This document shows positions 1-11,621 of a stretch of 64,000 nucleotides of DNA, one piece after another. The position numbers were made by a program, and so were the translations under genes. Origin of the DNA: Verticillium longisporum (Eukaryota; Ascomycota; Sordariomycetes; Glomerellales; Plectosphaerellaceae). The notes below the pieces were generated by a model, which searched no databases, was not told where the DNA came from, and saw only the letters and a program-made list of their open reading frames with translations. Each line of letters starts with the position of its first letter. The first letter of the stretch is position 1. The stretch lies in NCBI GenBank assembly GCA_019188255.1, contig JAETXT010000010.1, positions 3,100,001-3,164,000 on the forward strand, in the 5' to 3' direction.

Positions 1-1997
1 CTTACGAGGGAAGTATTTGCGTCCCACACGACCAATGGCTTGGTCAAAATTGTCCGCTGAATACTGCAAGGTCCTGGCCGTTCTGTACAGGGTAGGCCGG
101 CGTTGGTCGCCGGATCCGGTTGACTTGGACTTGATGTTGAACTTGTTGGCCAACTCGTGCAATACCTTCCTGGCGTGGTTGTCCATTGGAGGCAGCGCCA
201 AGCTTTTGAGTTCAAAATGGTCAGCTAGGGACGTTGGTGTAGAGGGTCATCGGTAGTACACTTGCCTTGCCTGACTATTCTTCAAGAAGCTTTCGAGTTC
301 TTGGGCAATCTGTTCGATGCCCATACCTTGAGGATACTTGATCCGTAAGTCCTCCGGTTTGCCCTTCTTGCCGAGTAAGCCTTGCGCGCGCAACTTTTCG
401 CGCTCTTTCTTTCTCTCGGCTTTCTTGAGTCTGTCGTTGTTGTATGTGGACAGCAGGACAGCCTCAAGTTCAGAATCCGATACGTTGAACACCGGGAGCT
501 TCCCCTTTTTCGGTTTACGTGTGCGCTTGGTGATGGGATCGCCCCATTCCATGAAATCAAGATCATCGTATTCGTCATCTTGCGAGCTGTATGCATCGGT
601 TGCTTCGCCTGCAGCAAACATTTGGGCAAGGAGAAAGTCGCTATCGGTCAGCCTTGTATGTGGCTCACGCTGCTTGGATTCGTAATCCAAAGCGTCAAGA
701 TCGCCAATGGATTTCGAGGACCCGGCTAGGGAAGCAGCATCTCCACTCAGCCCTGACTTATCATCATTCTGCGCTGATTGCAAGTCGTTCTCCACGTGCA
801 TGTCCATGTCTGAACCACCAATATCACGTTTGGCATGACCTTGACTTGTGATTAAGCCCAGATCATCGCCATTTTCGCGCATGTTGGCAATGTAATCAGC
901 CAGGATTGCTTCCTGTTCCTTACTGGCGTCTTCTGCTTGTCTTAGGTTGCCATTCGCTCTCACCTTGTGTTTCTGCCTTTTTTCCCTGTTCTTACTAGGC
1001 AAGTTTGGCGACAGTGCTTGAGTTCCCACTGCCGAAGGGCCACGAATATCGGCATCCGTAACAAGCTGGTGTACCTCTTTTTGAATGTCCCTGAGATCGA
1101 AAGCCTTTTTTTGCTGCTTCGCATGTGGCCTATTTGGCTTCTGTGGGACGATTTGACGACTCTTTGGCCCCATTTTGTTACGTCCTCTAAACAAGATGAC
1201 CTCCTCGCTCGAATCGCCACTCGACTCAAGTGTGGATAGCTGATGAGTATCTTCGGGTACACTCCTCTGATGGCGGTGTGAGGGATCTCCATTGGTGTCG
1301 ATGAAAAAAAGCAATGGACTTGATGGGGGCTCAGTCGGTACGACAGCAACTTGACTGGCCTCGGCAGAAGCAGGGTTGTCGTTGGGCGCAGTTGAATTGA
1401 AGATTGGAGACGCTGGTCTGCTGTGTTGGGACGCAAAATCCTCTTCAGCATGGTTTGAGGTAGAACCCAAGCCTTCCCAGGGGCTAGCTGATGGATTATC
1501 AAACGCCGGACCCTGGACAACCATGGGAGTCATATGATCAGATACTATGTCGGCTTGTTGGGAGGTGACGTCTAGCATGGACGTGGGTGCCTGGCGCGAC
1601 AGACCATCCAGAGCATCATTGGCCTTGGATTGTAGTTCTCTTTCCAGGCGTTGGAGCTGGTCTTCTAGCTGTTTGAGAGGATCGACAGCCCCAGCACTCA
1701 CAAAGTTGACGGGTTGATTTCGAAGCCGAGTGCCAGCACTCCAGGGAGTATGTCCATGAGCTGTTGATCGAGCCTCATCGGCCAGTGAGAAGACCGTTCG
1801 AACTAGATAGAGGTTAGTCGTTGGCATTCAAGGTCGATGAACGGGAATTCATCCGATGTCGCACATCGCTACTCACTGTATGATGGTTCTGTTGCATACG
1901 ACTGAGCATCTGCGAGGCCCCGAGAGGAGGGGTTGCGGCCTGCACCGCCTCTACTCGAGCCTCTACGACCGCCACCTCTGAAACCTGGTCGTGGCAT
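1..1997 (-). CDS. SQS1: SQS1-like R3H/G-patch protein (C-terminus cut by window edge)
   Basis: Exons are 1877-1997, 266-1802 and 1-202, giving 620 codons with no stop before the window edge. The N-terminus is Gly/Arg-rich (starts MPRPGFRGGGRRG). It is followed by the TVFSLADEAR segment that I associate with fungal Sqs1 proteins, a long acidic/basic low-complexity middle, and an R3H domain near residues 555-615 (LALPPMDNHARKVLHEL, then an Arg-rich stretch). A C-terminal G-patch is expected past the left edge. In yeast Sqs1/Pfa1 binds the DEAH helicase Prp43 and acts in splicing and small-subunit rRNA maturation; the role here is inferred from family. The start is the ATG that opens the RGG-rich exon. 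Intron 1 (1803-1876) is normal GT-AG; intron 2 (203-265) is GC-AG and phase 2, which is needed to reach the R3H frame. Gene identity is fairly sure; the missing C-terminus cannot be checked. Confidence 0.85.
203..265 (-). other. GC-AG intron of SQS1
   Basis: The coding-strand junction is AG|GCAAGTG, with the acceptor ...CAAAAG|C. A GT donor at the nearby CAA|GTGTAC is phase 0 and would put the R3H domain out of frame. The GC donor is phase 2 and joins NSQA-S-LALPPMD in frame. The donor fits the strong GCAAGT consensus known for GC-AG introns. Length is 63 nt. Confidence 0.75.
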
Positions 1998-3017
1998 GCT
2001 GGTTTATGAAGAATGAGTGAGTTGGGGGCGGCCACGGTTCTTTGTACAATTTTCATGTACTGGAAGAAAAAGGTCCCGTGTGGCAAATCCAAGCGCAGAT
2101 GGAATCCACTTTTTACGAGTTTGTGTAAACGAGTTTGAAAAGCAAAGGGTCAAGTGGAATGATGATGATAATGGCCGTATGATCACAATCTAGTCGTCGT
2201 CGCAATGACATGGACCCGTATGTTTCAAGGACAGGAATAATTGGTTAGGTAACCGCACAAGGTAGGTAGAGCCTGACTGGAGTCGAGGCAGAGAGAAGAC
2301 TGGGGCCCACGGACTACATGTACAGCATCCTAGGTAGACGTGCTATTTTAGCGGGCTCTATGACTTGACCTGACTCTGGCCTACCTAGGTAGGTACCTTA
2401 GGCCTGTCATTGAATGAGACGGTGCAAGCAAATGTTTCATCTACAGCTCATTTTCTACCCTTGAGCAAAGGGTTGATGATATCACACAAGACTTCTCCCT
2501 TATGGTATCAATAATCAAAGCCACCAGCCGACTCGAATGTGTGGTCTTGCTAGTGACTAAAGCGCATTTACCAAGGTCGGTGAATGAGTACAATTGGCAT
2601 TAAGCCTTACGGGCCTATGAACCTTGGTCTCATTGCAATATCTCTATGTCGCAAAGTACTGGTATCAAAGCAATCACACATGCACAGTGTGTCCACATAT
2701 CGGCACGCAGCCTTTCGTGGTGATCCAATCATTATCTTATCTTATCTTGCCCCTCAACTGCGTCACAGGATCAGGCAGCTTGGAAGCTGAACGTGATGCT
2801 AATTCTACCTGAATACATCTCCTGGCCATTCCATGGATGAGCCTTTCTCCTCAAGGAAACACAATATACCGCCACCGCAAATGCGGCAGTGTTGTCTTTC
2901 GAATAGTCGCCAGTGCAGATACTTGTCATCTGTCTGATAACGAAAGTTCTAGCCCCCAAGTGCCCACTACAACCGATCGCCCATACTCTCGCCACATATA
3001 GCGGTCCTCGGACGAAG
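1998..3017. other. Divergent intergenic region SQS1/ATG4
   Basis: I see no gene here. The stretch holds the promoters of both neighbours. It carries several copies of the TACCTAGGTA-type motif (about 2255-2400) and a triple GATAA cluster at 2732-2748. Confidence 0.6.
2732..2748 (-). promoter_or_regulatory. Triple GATAAG cluster upstream of ATG4
   Basis: The plus strand reads TTATC three times at 5-bp spacing, which is GATAA three times on the minus strand. It lies about 270 bp before the ATG4 start. Clustered HGATAR sites bind GATA factors of the AreA/NIT2/Gln3 class, which control nitrogen-starvation genes. Sequence match only; no direct evidence of function. Confidence 0.4.
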
Positions 3018-4530
3018 ATGGAGTCAAATATGCCCGGGGTTGACATGGGTCGCTATCGCCGCATAGTGCAGATGTTCTGGGACCCCGAGCCTTGCAATGA
3101 CCAGGTTGACGATCAGCCTGTGTGGTGTCTGGGCAACTCGTATACCTTGAACACGAAGGACAGTCGAACAAGACCAGAGACTGGCCATGCCACCTCGCAC
3201 CTGGTAGCAGACAGAGAAGCGCGAACGAAACACGGAGATACAGTAGTCCCAGGAAATGCCCCGGAAACTCCACCAGAGTCGCAAACGAGCAGCTTCTCTT
3301 CTTCTTCTCTCGCTTACGACGAGGCCATGAATCAAGATGGGGGTGGCCGTCAGCTTTCTTGGATGATTTTGAATCAAAGTTTTGGATGACATACAGATCC
3401 GACTTTGAACCTATTGCAAAGTCTACTGATCCTCGTGCAGCATCGGTCCTCTCGTTGTCAATGCGGATCAAGAGCCAGTTCATGGATCAAGCCGGCTACT
3501 CATCTGATAGTGGATGGGGTTGTATGATTCGATCAGGACAAAGCCTATTAGCCAATGCCATGGCTGTTTTGGACCTTGGTAGAGGTATTCGTGCATTCTC
3601 ACTTCTGCTTAGGCATATCTAACGCTCAACTATAGACTGGCGTCGTGGTGTCGCAGCAGAAAAAGAGCGACAGCTACTGTCCAAATTCGCCGATGATCCG
3701 AAAGCACCCTACTCGATTCATCGGTTCGTGCAGCATGGCGCGGTCGCGTGTGGAAAATATCCTGGGGAGTGGTTTGGTCCTTCAGCTACAGCCCGATGCA
3801 TCCAGTAAGCTATCCGCCTACAGAACCCACGAACCAGGTTCGCCTCTAACACCGACACTCTCCTCCAGAGCCCTGGTCAACGCGAATGAGCCCCATCTTC
3901 GGGTGTATTCAACGGGCGATGGACCGGATGTATATGAAGATAGGTTCTTCGACATCGCAAAGCCCAGCGGTGAAACATTCCATCCAACTCTCATCCTCGT
4001 TGGGACGCGGCTCGGCATTGACAAAATCACACCTGTATATTGGGACGCGCTCATTGCAGCCTTACAGATGCCGCAATCAATTGGCATTGCCGGGTAAGTG
4101 AGCACCTCGGGTGGTTCATAATATTCTCTAAACCTCTTGCAGCGGGCGACCTTCATCGTCCCACTATTTTATCGGAGCGCAGGGTTCTTTTCTTTTCTAC
4201 CTCGATCCCCATCACACCAGGACCGCACTACCATATTATCAGGATCCTACCCTGTATGCCCAGGCGGACGTGGATTCTGTCCACACTCGCCGGCTCCGCC
4301 GACTACACGTCCGAGAGATGGACCCCAGCATGCTGATCGGTTTCGTCATCCATGATGAGGACGACTGGGATGAATGGAAGCGAACTGTCAAGCACGTCCA
4401 GGGCAAGGCCGTCATCCACGTAGCAGACTATGATCCTGTCCGTCACGGAGCGGCCGGGGGTCGTGCGGGTGCCATCGATGAAGTCGAGCTGCTGAGCGAT
4501 GACGACGAAGGCACTGTTTCGGGAGCCTGA
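3018..4530 (+). CDS. ATG4: Atg4 cysteine protease (autophagy), with a 1-nt frame break
   Basis: Cysteine protease (C54 family) that trims Atg8 and later releases it from phosphatidylethanolamine. Exons are 3018-3584, 3636-3804, 3869-4093 and 4143-4530. The protein begins MESNMPGVDMGRYRRIVQ. The catalytic Cys is in DSGWGCMIRSGQ (about residue 169), the Asp/His pair is in YLDPHHTR (about 342/344), and the C-terminus is acidic (IDEVELLSDDDE), typical of fungal Atg4. Homology is continuous, but the frame breaks at the GGGGG run 3339-3343: NQDGG is read in one frame and WPSAFLDDFESK in the next. The exons sum to 1349 nt, one short of 450 codons. A missing G is the simplest explanation. Convergent with JJJ1. 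Identity is very sure; whether the break is real is not. Confidence 0.9.
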
Positions 4531-4782
4531 ATGGCCCTGCTCTCCACACAACATTAGTGCGATGAAGTGGTAGCATATCACTGGTGTGACTCTTGGGCGT
4601 TAGGTTGAGCCAAGGATATTCATGGATTGACGCATCTAAAGACAAGCATGCGGTGGTGTTTATGGAGTGGGTCTTGGGTCTGCTTTAATGGAGTTGTATG
4701 ATCTATCCATCAATATTACTCTGTGGTTCCTTTCGTTTGATCCCCATCCGGTGTGATGGTCCTTTCACCGCAGCATAGTGGT

Positions 4783-6583
4783 TCATCGCTTCTTTTTCCG
4801 CGTCTTGGTGTTGGGTATGCCTGTGGTTTTCGGCGCAGCATGATCTTCATCACGTATGTGGATGAACAATTTTGTTTTGGATGAAAATGCCTCATGGCAC
4901 ACACCGCAAAGATGTTGTGGCTAGAACACATGGTAAATGGTTAGATTCGAGATACAGATTCCACTCGACGGTCAAGTACAGAAGCACATACCTCTTCGAG
5001 TTGTGCAGCAGCCTCACGCGCTGCCTTTTTCTCCCGCTTGGCTTTCGCCTTGCCAGGTTTCTTGGCAGGTATGTCGAGGTGATTCCTTTCATCCATACTA
5101 AAACCGCTACCTTTATCCGTGTTTGATGCGTGGGTGCCATCCAGCCCATCTTTAGTGTCTACGACGCCCGCGATTCTTCCCTCAACGGTAGCACGAGAAG
5201 CGTACTCGTCATCATCGTTATCGTTACCGTCGTCGTCAGTATTCGATACGTTGTCGACATAACCGCCATTTGTGGGCAATAGTGCTGTCTTAGACTCCTC
5301 GCCTCCAGCCACGGGTAAGTGCGGCTGCACATCGTTTAGTACGTCGAGCCCGTCGACAGACCTCACCTCCTCATCCCCAGAGTGAACCATATGGTCGTCA
5401 CCGTCCCTGAGGTCTGCTGCAGTCCCACCCGAGGTCCCTGGAAGAACCTCAGCATTCATGTCCACATCTTCGGCCCGCATCTGGCGCCGAAGCTGTTGGA
5501 CTGCCTTGAGATGCTTCTTGCTCCTCTCGTGTGCCTCGAAGGACTTCTCGCTTTTGAAAGTCTTATCGCAGACTACGCACTCTATGTGCTCAACTTCGGA
5601 CTCCTCTTCGCTCTGGGTAAAGCTCGCTGCATCGGCATCATCTTGTCGAGACTGGGCCCATTCGGGCACCAAATGATCCTCGGCCAACTTCTCCATGTTC
5701 GCGGCGCGAGACCGCGCTGCTTGTGCAGCAGCAGCACTGCGCAGCGCAGACTGGCGTTCGGCATCAGTCTGCGAGTTCGGGAGATAGCGGGGGTCGCGCT
5801 TTCGGGCAAACGTGACGAGAAACCTGACCGCATCGTTGAACTCCTTGATAGCATCATCGCGCATCTTTTTATTCTCCTTCTCCATAGCCCGCCGCACACG
5901 GCGATCTGGGGCATCGGAAAGTCGGTATTTATCCTTCCAAGCGAATGTCTTTGCAGTAGAGAAGCCCGCCCAACTTGCGTAGAATGCCTTGACATTGGGC
6001 TCATACTCGTCGCTCGATTCGCCGAATGGGGGATAGTCAACCATATGAACAGAGTTGGAATCCCTTACAGCGTCCTCCTCATCTGCCAAGTGTGCGAATG
6101 TTTCGTTTAGTATACCATAAAACCCCATGGGATCATCGGTGAACGGTACCGTCGAGTTGAAGCGGCGGATGAGCGAAAGGATATCCTCCGTAGACGTCAG
6201 GCGTATGTTATTGAACTCAGGGGGGTGGTCGTAATCATCGGCATCCGCGCCCCGCAATATGGCCTCTCTGTGCGAATCGTACCAAGCCCTCTCCTGAGGG
6301 TCGGATAGAACCTCATAAGCAGATTGGATCTCGGCGAAGCGACGGGTGGCATTTTCGACATCGTCGTAGTTTCGATCCGGGTGGAGCTCGAGCGCTTTCC
6401 TTCGGTAACTCTTCTTAATTCTAGGAAAATGTTAGCAGGGCATCGAATACGAATGCGACAGTTTTACTCTTCGTCGGTAGCTTCACGATCGACTCCGAGA
6501 AGTTCATAATAGCATATCTTCGCTGCAGCAAGGCCAGCACCGGATTGTTCCTGGTGGTGATCCGAGGACTGTTGGGCGCCCAT
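4783..6583 (-). CDS. JJJ1: Jjj1-type J-domain zinc-finger protein (60S biogenesis)
   Basis: Cytosolic Hsp70 co-chaperone. In yeast Jjj1 with Ssa and Rei1 removes the shuttling factor Arx1 from pre-60S particles; the human counterpart is DNAJC21. Exons are 6468-6583, 4992-6420 and 4783-4920, giving 560 residues (yeast about 590). The N-terminal J domain (about 23-90) starts [13 protein letters not shown] and holds the HPD motif in [15 protein letters not shown] Jjj1-type middle region follows. Next comes a C2H2 zinc finger ([20 protein letters not shown], then KKH), an acidic stretch, and a last-exon finger CGVCHEAF...HIRDEDH ending in a basic tail KTRKKKR. The last exon, short enough to miss, is needed to supply this second finger. 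All junctions are GT-AG. Confidence 0.92.
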
Positions 6584-7495
6584 TGCGAAAATTGATATGT
6601 GGCAACCTGCCGCCGGGGTTCTATTTTTTGGCGACTACAGTGGCGGCAAAGAGCGCTCCAGCGCGTCAGCGTTCGCGTTTGGTAAGAATATTTACAGTCC
6701 CAGGTTGTGTCATGAATGCCATCATCTTGGGCAAGAAACGAACGCTTGTGATCAACCCCCCACCTTGCCCCGCGATGTTTCCTCATACCACCGACCGACG
6801 ATTGGCAGGCCGCTGTCCTGGCACAGTGTTGATCGGCCGGCCTGCTGTGTGGGGTCCTGACACTGTCTGCCAGCATGCTACAGGCCGCAGCGTGCCGGGC
6901 AGTAAGGTCGGAGGCTTTAAGAATGCCAGCTCAACTGGGTACCTTGCCTTGGTCAGACAAACTTGGGCTTTAGCTTCTCTTCTACGAACGCATCCAAGCT
7001 CTTGTATTGGCTGGTCGAGCTGAGTGCACAGACAATGTCGCGGCAACACATGTGTCGTTGACTACCCAAGTATGTACATCGATCTAACAATGAGGCACAG
7101 GGGATGGAGAGGTCGGCTGAGAAGTACGAGGTCACACGGGCGGGCGTGGTCGGCATAACACGGGGACATAATTTTCACCCCATTCCGCAAGACAGCCAGC
7201 ATAAAATTTAGTTCATTGGAGTTTGCGAGGGCCAGGGGCTGCTGCCCCTGCACTGCACATGTGGGAGGGTGCGACTGATCCGACCCGGGATCGCGGCTGG
7301 GCTATGCCCTGTGAGGCATGGTGTGCAGGAACTTGGGCAACTGGGATCCAGACTGGCCTATGGTTCTGCTTTGCATGTTGAGCAGTGTCGCGACTCATCG
7401 CCTGACCCGGTACAAAAGCACCTCACCTGCCCCATATCCTACCCCCCCCCCCCCTTGGAAATGAAGGCGAATGAAGCGTGACCACCGACGTGACA
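6584..7495. other. Divergent intergenic region JJJ1/SPX-RING
   Basis: No gene is visible. The stretch holds both promoters and a poly-C run at about 7442-7454, about 40 bp before the SPX-RING start. Confidence 0.55.
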
Positions 7496-9112
7496 ATGAA
7501 GTTCGCACACGACTTCAAAGAGACCCTTTCGCGTGAAGGTAGGTACGTCCTCATGCTCAGCATCAATGAGCTGAGTTGATCGTGACTCTCGCTGACATGC
7601 ACGTCACCCACAGGTTTCCCTTCACACTGGGTCGAATCGGCCATACCATATAGCCAACTAAAAAAGGTGCTGAAGAGAGTCGCTGGCGAACTGAACGATC
7701 TCGGCTTGGACCCTGAGACGTTGCGCCAGCTGCTTGATCCCCAAAGCGACTCGCCTTTGGTAATCGAGTATGGCTTGAAAGGTACACGATCCGACTCGAT
7801 CACTCATCCCCTGCTCAATTTGTTGACACATACCAGTCGCGCAAGGCTCGGAGTTTCTGAGGCCCCAGCTCACGGTACTGCTTCACCTCCAGGACGGAGT
7901 AGCAGTGGATGTATCTTTGTCATCAAGTTCTCGAACCTTTTTGGAATACATTTCATCTTTGCAGGCAAACTCGCCACGGCATCCAGCGCTGCCATCGGAA
8001 GAATCACCAGAACCACCAAGAGAAGCATTAACAGATGGCGCGGCGAGTTCAGAATCAAATGCTAGCTTCGCCAAACTAACTGAACCTGCCGGTTTGGACC
8101 GTTCAGGCGAGGCAATTTCCACAAGCGCCTCGCTGGCCAACCCTCTCTGCAAGCAGCTTGAGGTTCCGCTCGTCTTCGATGGCAAGTTCTTCGACATGCT
8201 GCAGAGCGATGTCAATGGTCTAGACGCCCTACAGGCTCGCGAAGAGGTCGCCATGACGAAGGAGATCGTGGCTCTAGGGCAGGACGTCTCCCAACTCACC
8301 AAGCCTAGCCGGCTTTCGAAGAGTGACCTTGCGCGATGGCGAACCATTTTCGAGCTCTATCTCGAAGCCCAAGTCTTCTTTTCCGTCTACGAGCAGGACC
8401 ACGGTACACGCGACAGCCATTCGGCCTCACGCCAGCTGCAATGGTTCCAGGGCGAAGTCACAAAGCGGAATCTCGTCCGCCAGTTCAAGATGTCGGAGAG
8501 TCGAGAGGCGCTTGTTCGCTTCCTTCGTCTCAACGCCCTGCTTCTGAAGAACATACAATTTCAGGAGATCAACCGCACCGCCATTCATAAAATCCTCAAA
8601 AAGTTTGACAAGCGCACGTCTCTGGGTGTTTCCAAGACGTTCCCCGCCCAGATCCGCTCTGACAAGCTACTCGCTGGTACCATGGCTAGGGATATGTCTG
8701 CACAAGCCTCCACTCATCTTGGTTCTGTTGTTCCTCAACTCAACGACTACCTCTGCCCTGTCTGTTTCCCATCGCATATCGCCCTGTGCGTCTGGCTTGC
8801 CAGCATATTTTCTGCATTCGCTGCATTGTCAAGATACAACGGCGGCGCGAGAAGCATTGTCCATTGTGCAGAGCCGACGTCGTCATGGATGCTTCAGCTG
8901 GTAAGTTCCCATGTTTCAATCCTTCCGGCCCAAGGGTATATTTCAATGCTCTTACTGACGCATATGCAGATAATCTGGATATCGAGTTGGACAGGTATCT
9001 ACGGAAATACTTCAACAAGGAAGTGAAGGAGAAGATCCGCGCCAATGACATTGAACGAGGCATGGAGGACTATGGCCCTGGGTACACGCATTCTGATTGT
9101 GCCATTATGTAA
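7496..9112 (+). CDS. SPX-RING E3 ubiquitin ligase (RING-14 type), CaaX end, 1-nt frame break
   Basis: Exons are 7496-7538, 7614-7781, 7837-8900 and 8970-9112. The N-terminal SPX domain begins MKFAHDFKETLSREGFPSHW and continues to about residue 330; SPX domains sense inositol pyrophosphate/phosphate. It contains the conserved NRTAIHKILKKFDKRT helix. A C-terminal C3HC4 RING follows: LCPVC, CQHIFCIRC, HCPLC. The protein ends in CAIM, a CaaX-type prenylation signal. The domain order matches proteins named RING-14 in Neurospora. The frame breaks at CCC 8768-8770, just after the first CxxC: one extra base restores IAYRPVRLACQHIF. The exons sum to 1418 nt, one short of 473 codons. Convergent with cystathionine gamma-synthase. 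The substrate is unknown. Confidence 0.88.
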
Positions 9113-9673
9113 AGCGGTCCGAGACCGATACTCTGGCTACTGTATGGCTGTTCTCTCGAAACGATGATACCCCTAGCTTGAATTCGAATGCGTTGCTACA
9201 CAGAATTCGTCATTCCAATCTATTGACTCCATAGTTGTGAGTCTTGAACTGGTATACGCGTTGTGCTCAAGTCTCTGATTGCACTTGGCGTTGCTCTTGG
9301 GTCATCACGGGGTTCACATTTCATAAGTGACCTCAACACCGTATCTTTCTATTGAACCACGAAACGAGATAGGGCCCTGCATTGAGGGCAAGACAGGTTG
9401 GGATCGACGTCGCGTACCGATAGACAGACCTCTGTACGATTTGCCAGGAAAAGCTGTGTGGTTTGACTTTGCCCATTGGGTCGCATTTCATATCATCATT
9501 GTCACATTACACGTTTTGTCTCGCTATCCCATGTTAATGGTTATCAATTTGGACTGGGTTATACTCTCGAGCTTAAGTGGCCCAGGCAGTATTGGCTTGT
9601 GGTCATGCTGGGGCAATACGCTTTGTTCCGGATGCTTGATCCATCCATATTTCTGCCATGCCATCCGCGGAAG
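9113..9673. other. Convergent intergenic region
   Basis: 3' ends of the SPX-RING and cystathionine gamma-synthase genes. I see nothing coding; the reading frames here lack family features and suitable starts. Confidence 0.5.
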
Positions 9674-11621
9674 CTACTCGATTTTCTTTGCACTGTCGGC
9701 AACCTCCAGAGCCCGCATAAAGATGGATTCAAGCTCCTCGGTTTCCTCCAACCCCACACTGACACGGATCAGGTCCGGGTCAACACCGAACTGGGCCGCC
9801 CATTCAAGCTCCTGGTAGTGGGCGAGTAGGACGTAAGGCGAGGTGAGAGTAAAGTTGGTCCCGAGACTTGGGCCTTTCGCAGTCTCAACGGCATCGAAGA
9901 AGGCCATGGCGCACTCCCGACGATGAAACGTAACAGACAGCAGCGCACCATAGCCACCATCGGGGAGTCGGCATGCTTCATAGTTGGCACGTGTTGGGTT
10001 CACCTTGGGGTAGTAGACGCGCTTGACGAGAGGGCTGGCCGAGAGTATGTCGCAGAGGGCCTCCGAGTTGATGTTCGTCCTCTCGATGCGGGAGTGGAAG
10101 TCGCGGCTGTTCCTCTCCATGAACACTACGTCTTCCGGCCAGTAGGTGTCTTCAAAGTTCTGCGCGTAGGCCTCACGCAGCGCGGCGTAGTACCGGCTTG
10201 CGGGGTTCAGTATGGCGCTGCCTCCCATGACGTTGCAGTCGCCAGAGAAGATCTTGGTCAGACTGCTGACGACAATGTCGGCAAACTTGACCACCTCGAC
10301 ATTGACAAATGTCCCCACCGTTTCATCCACAACGACGCCAAAATCGTACTTGTCGGCGAGTTGCCGGATGCGCACCAGGTCTGGACACGACAGGAGCGGA
10401 TTGGCCGGAAACTCGCAGAACAACGCCAGGAAACGCTCTCCGTTCTCGAGCCGCTTTTCCAAGTCGTCCAGGTCTTCCGACGAAGCATGGCCGTAAAAGC
10501 GGCATCCTGGCCCGAACTTTTGCAGAATTTTCAACGTGTCGACGCAGGGGAAACCAAAACTTATGCTTTCCAGGTTACCCCTTGCACGGAGCATGGCTCG
10601 GTGAGCGTTGAAAATGGCGTTCATACCGCAGGGGAAAAGATAGACGTCGCTTTCCTGCAGCTCAGAGAGACCCCTGGCGTTGGTCGTCATGGGTGGCAGT
10701 GAGGTGACGCTCGACTCGAGATCGGCGGCCATTGCGCCTGCGATTCTTCTGCGAATGGCCGACTTGGCACGTTCGACAAACGACAGATCCAGGTTCCGGC
10801 CGAAGCGCTCTTCAAGGAACCGCATGCTCTCGACAGACTCAGCCGTTACGTGCCTGTCCTTGTCCGGCGTCGTGTGCGGACTGCCGTTGGCCACAGGGGG
10901 TATTTTCATGTCGACAGATCCGCGCTGATACCTCCTGGGCCCCCTGCATGTCTTTTGCTGGTTGTTTTCCGGTGAACTTGGTCGTGACGAGGGGCAAAGA
11001 AGGCCCTCGCGGAGTAAGCCATGGCAAAATTCGGCCCGGCGACTCGAGACACCGTCCCCAGAATGTTGCCAGTATTGCTTGGCCAGGGCGTATGATTCTG
11101 CTGGACATATAACACCAGATATGGCGGGAGACAGGGCTTTGAGCTGGCTCGAAATGTCTTGAGAAGCATCGAGGCCGAGATCAACGACTTGCAGGACGGA
11201 CTTCAGCGAACCGTCGCCGTGTCGGCACATGAAGTCAACACACCGTCTGGCGGCTGCTGGGCTGGGAAACAGCATGGCTCGCTGGCCGGGCCGTCCATGA
11301 GTCCGCACTATAGCCTCAGCGAGGGCCTCGATGCTCCTATGGACGAAAAATCTAGGAAGCATGAGCAGGGCAGGACATAAAGGGCTGAGGACCGCACCGC
11401 GAGCGTGCACATACCTTGGGTAGCCTGTTGTCAACTTGTCGACAACCCATTTCTCGCCCTCCTCGTAACCGACATTGTCCTTCCATGTAGGCAAAGACAC
11501 ACTCACGGCCTGGGGTGAGTCGTTAACGAGTCAGTGAGTGATAAGTGAGGCTTCATTTAGCAGGTTTACTGACATGTGCTGTATCGGGGGGAATCGACTG
11601 GCCGAGATCGAATGTCGGCAT
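9674..11621 (-). CDS. Cystathionine gamma-synthase (fungal type)
   Basis: PLP enzyme that condenses an O-acylated homoserine with cysteine to give cystathionine in methionine synthesis (Neurospora met-7 type). Exons are 11574-11621, 11415-11509 and 9674-11351, giving 606 residues. The N-terminus MPTFDLGQSIPPDTAH joins AVSVSLPTWKDNVGYEEGE, then GYPR joins FFVHRSIEAL. Fungal enzymes have this extended N-terminal half before the Cys/Met-metabolism PLP domain. The PLP lysine is about K414 in SSLTKIFSGDCNVMGG; the substrate-binding region near VDETVGTF also fits. Intron 2 (11352-11414) is 63 nt with no in-frame stop, so reading through it would insert 21 residues. I splice it because it has clean GTATGT/CTAG borders and interrupts a conserved segment. 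Confidence 0.9.
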
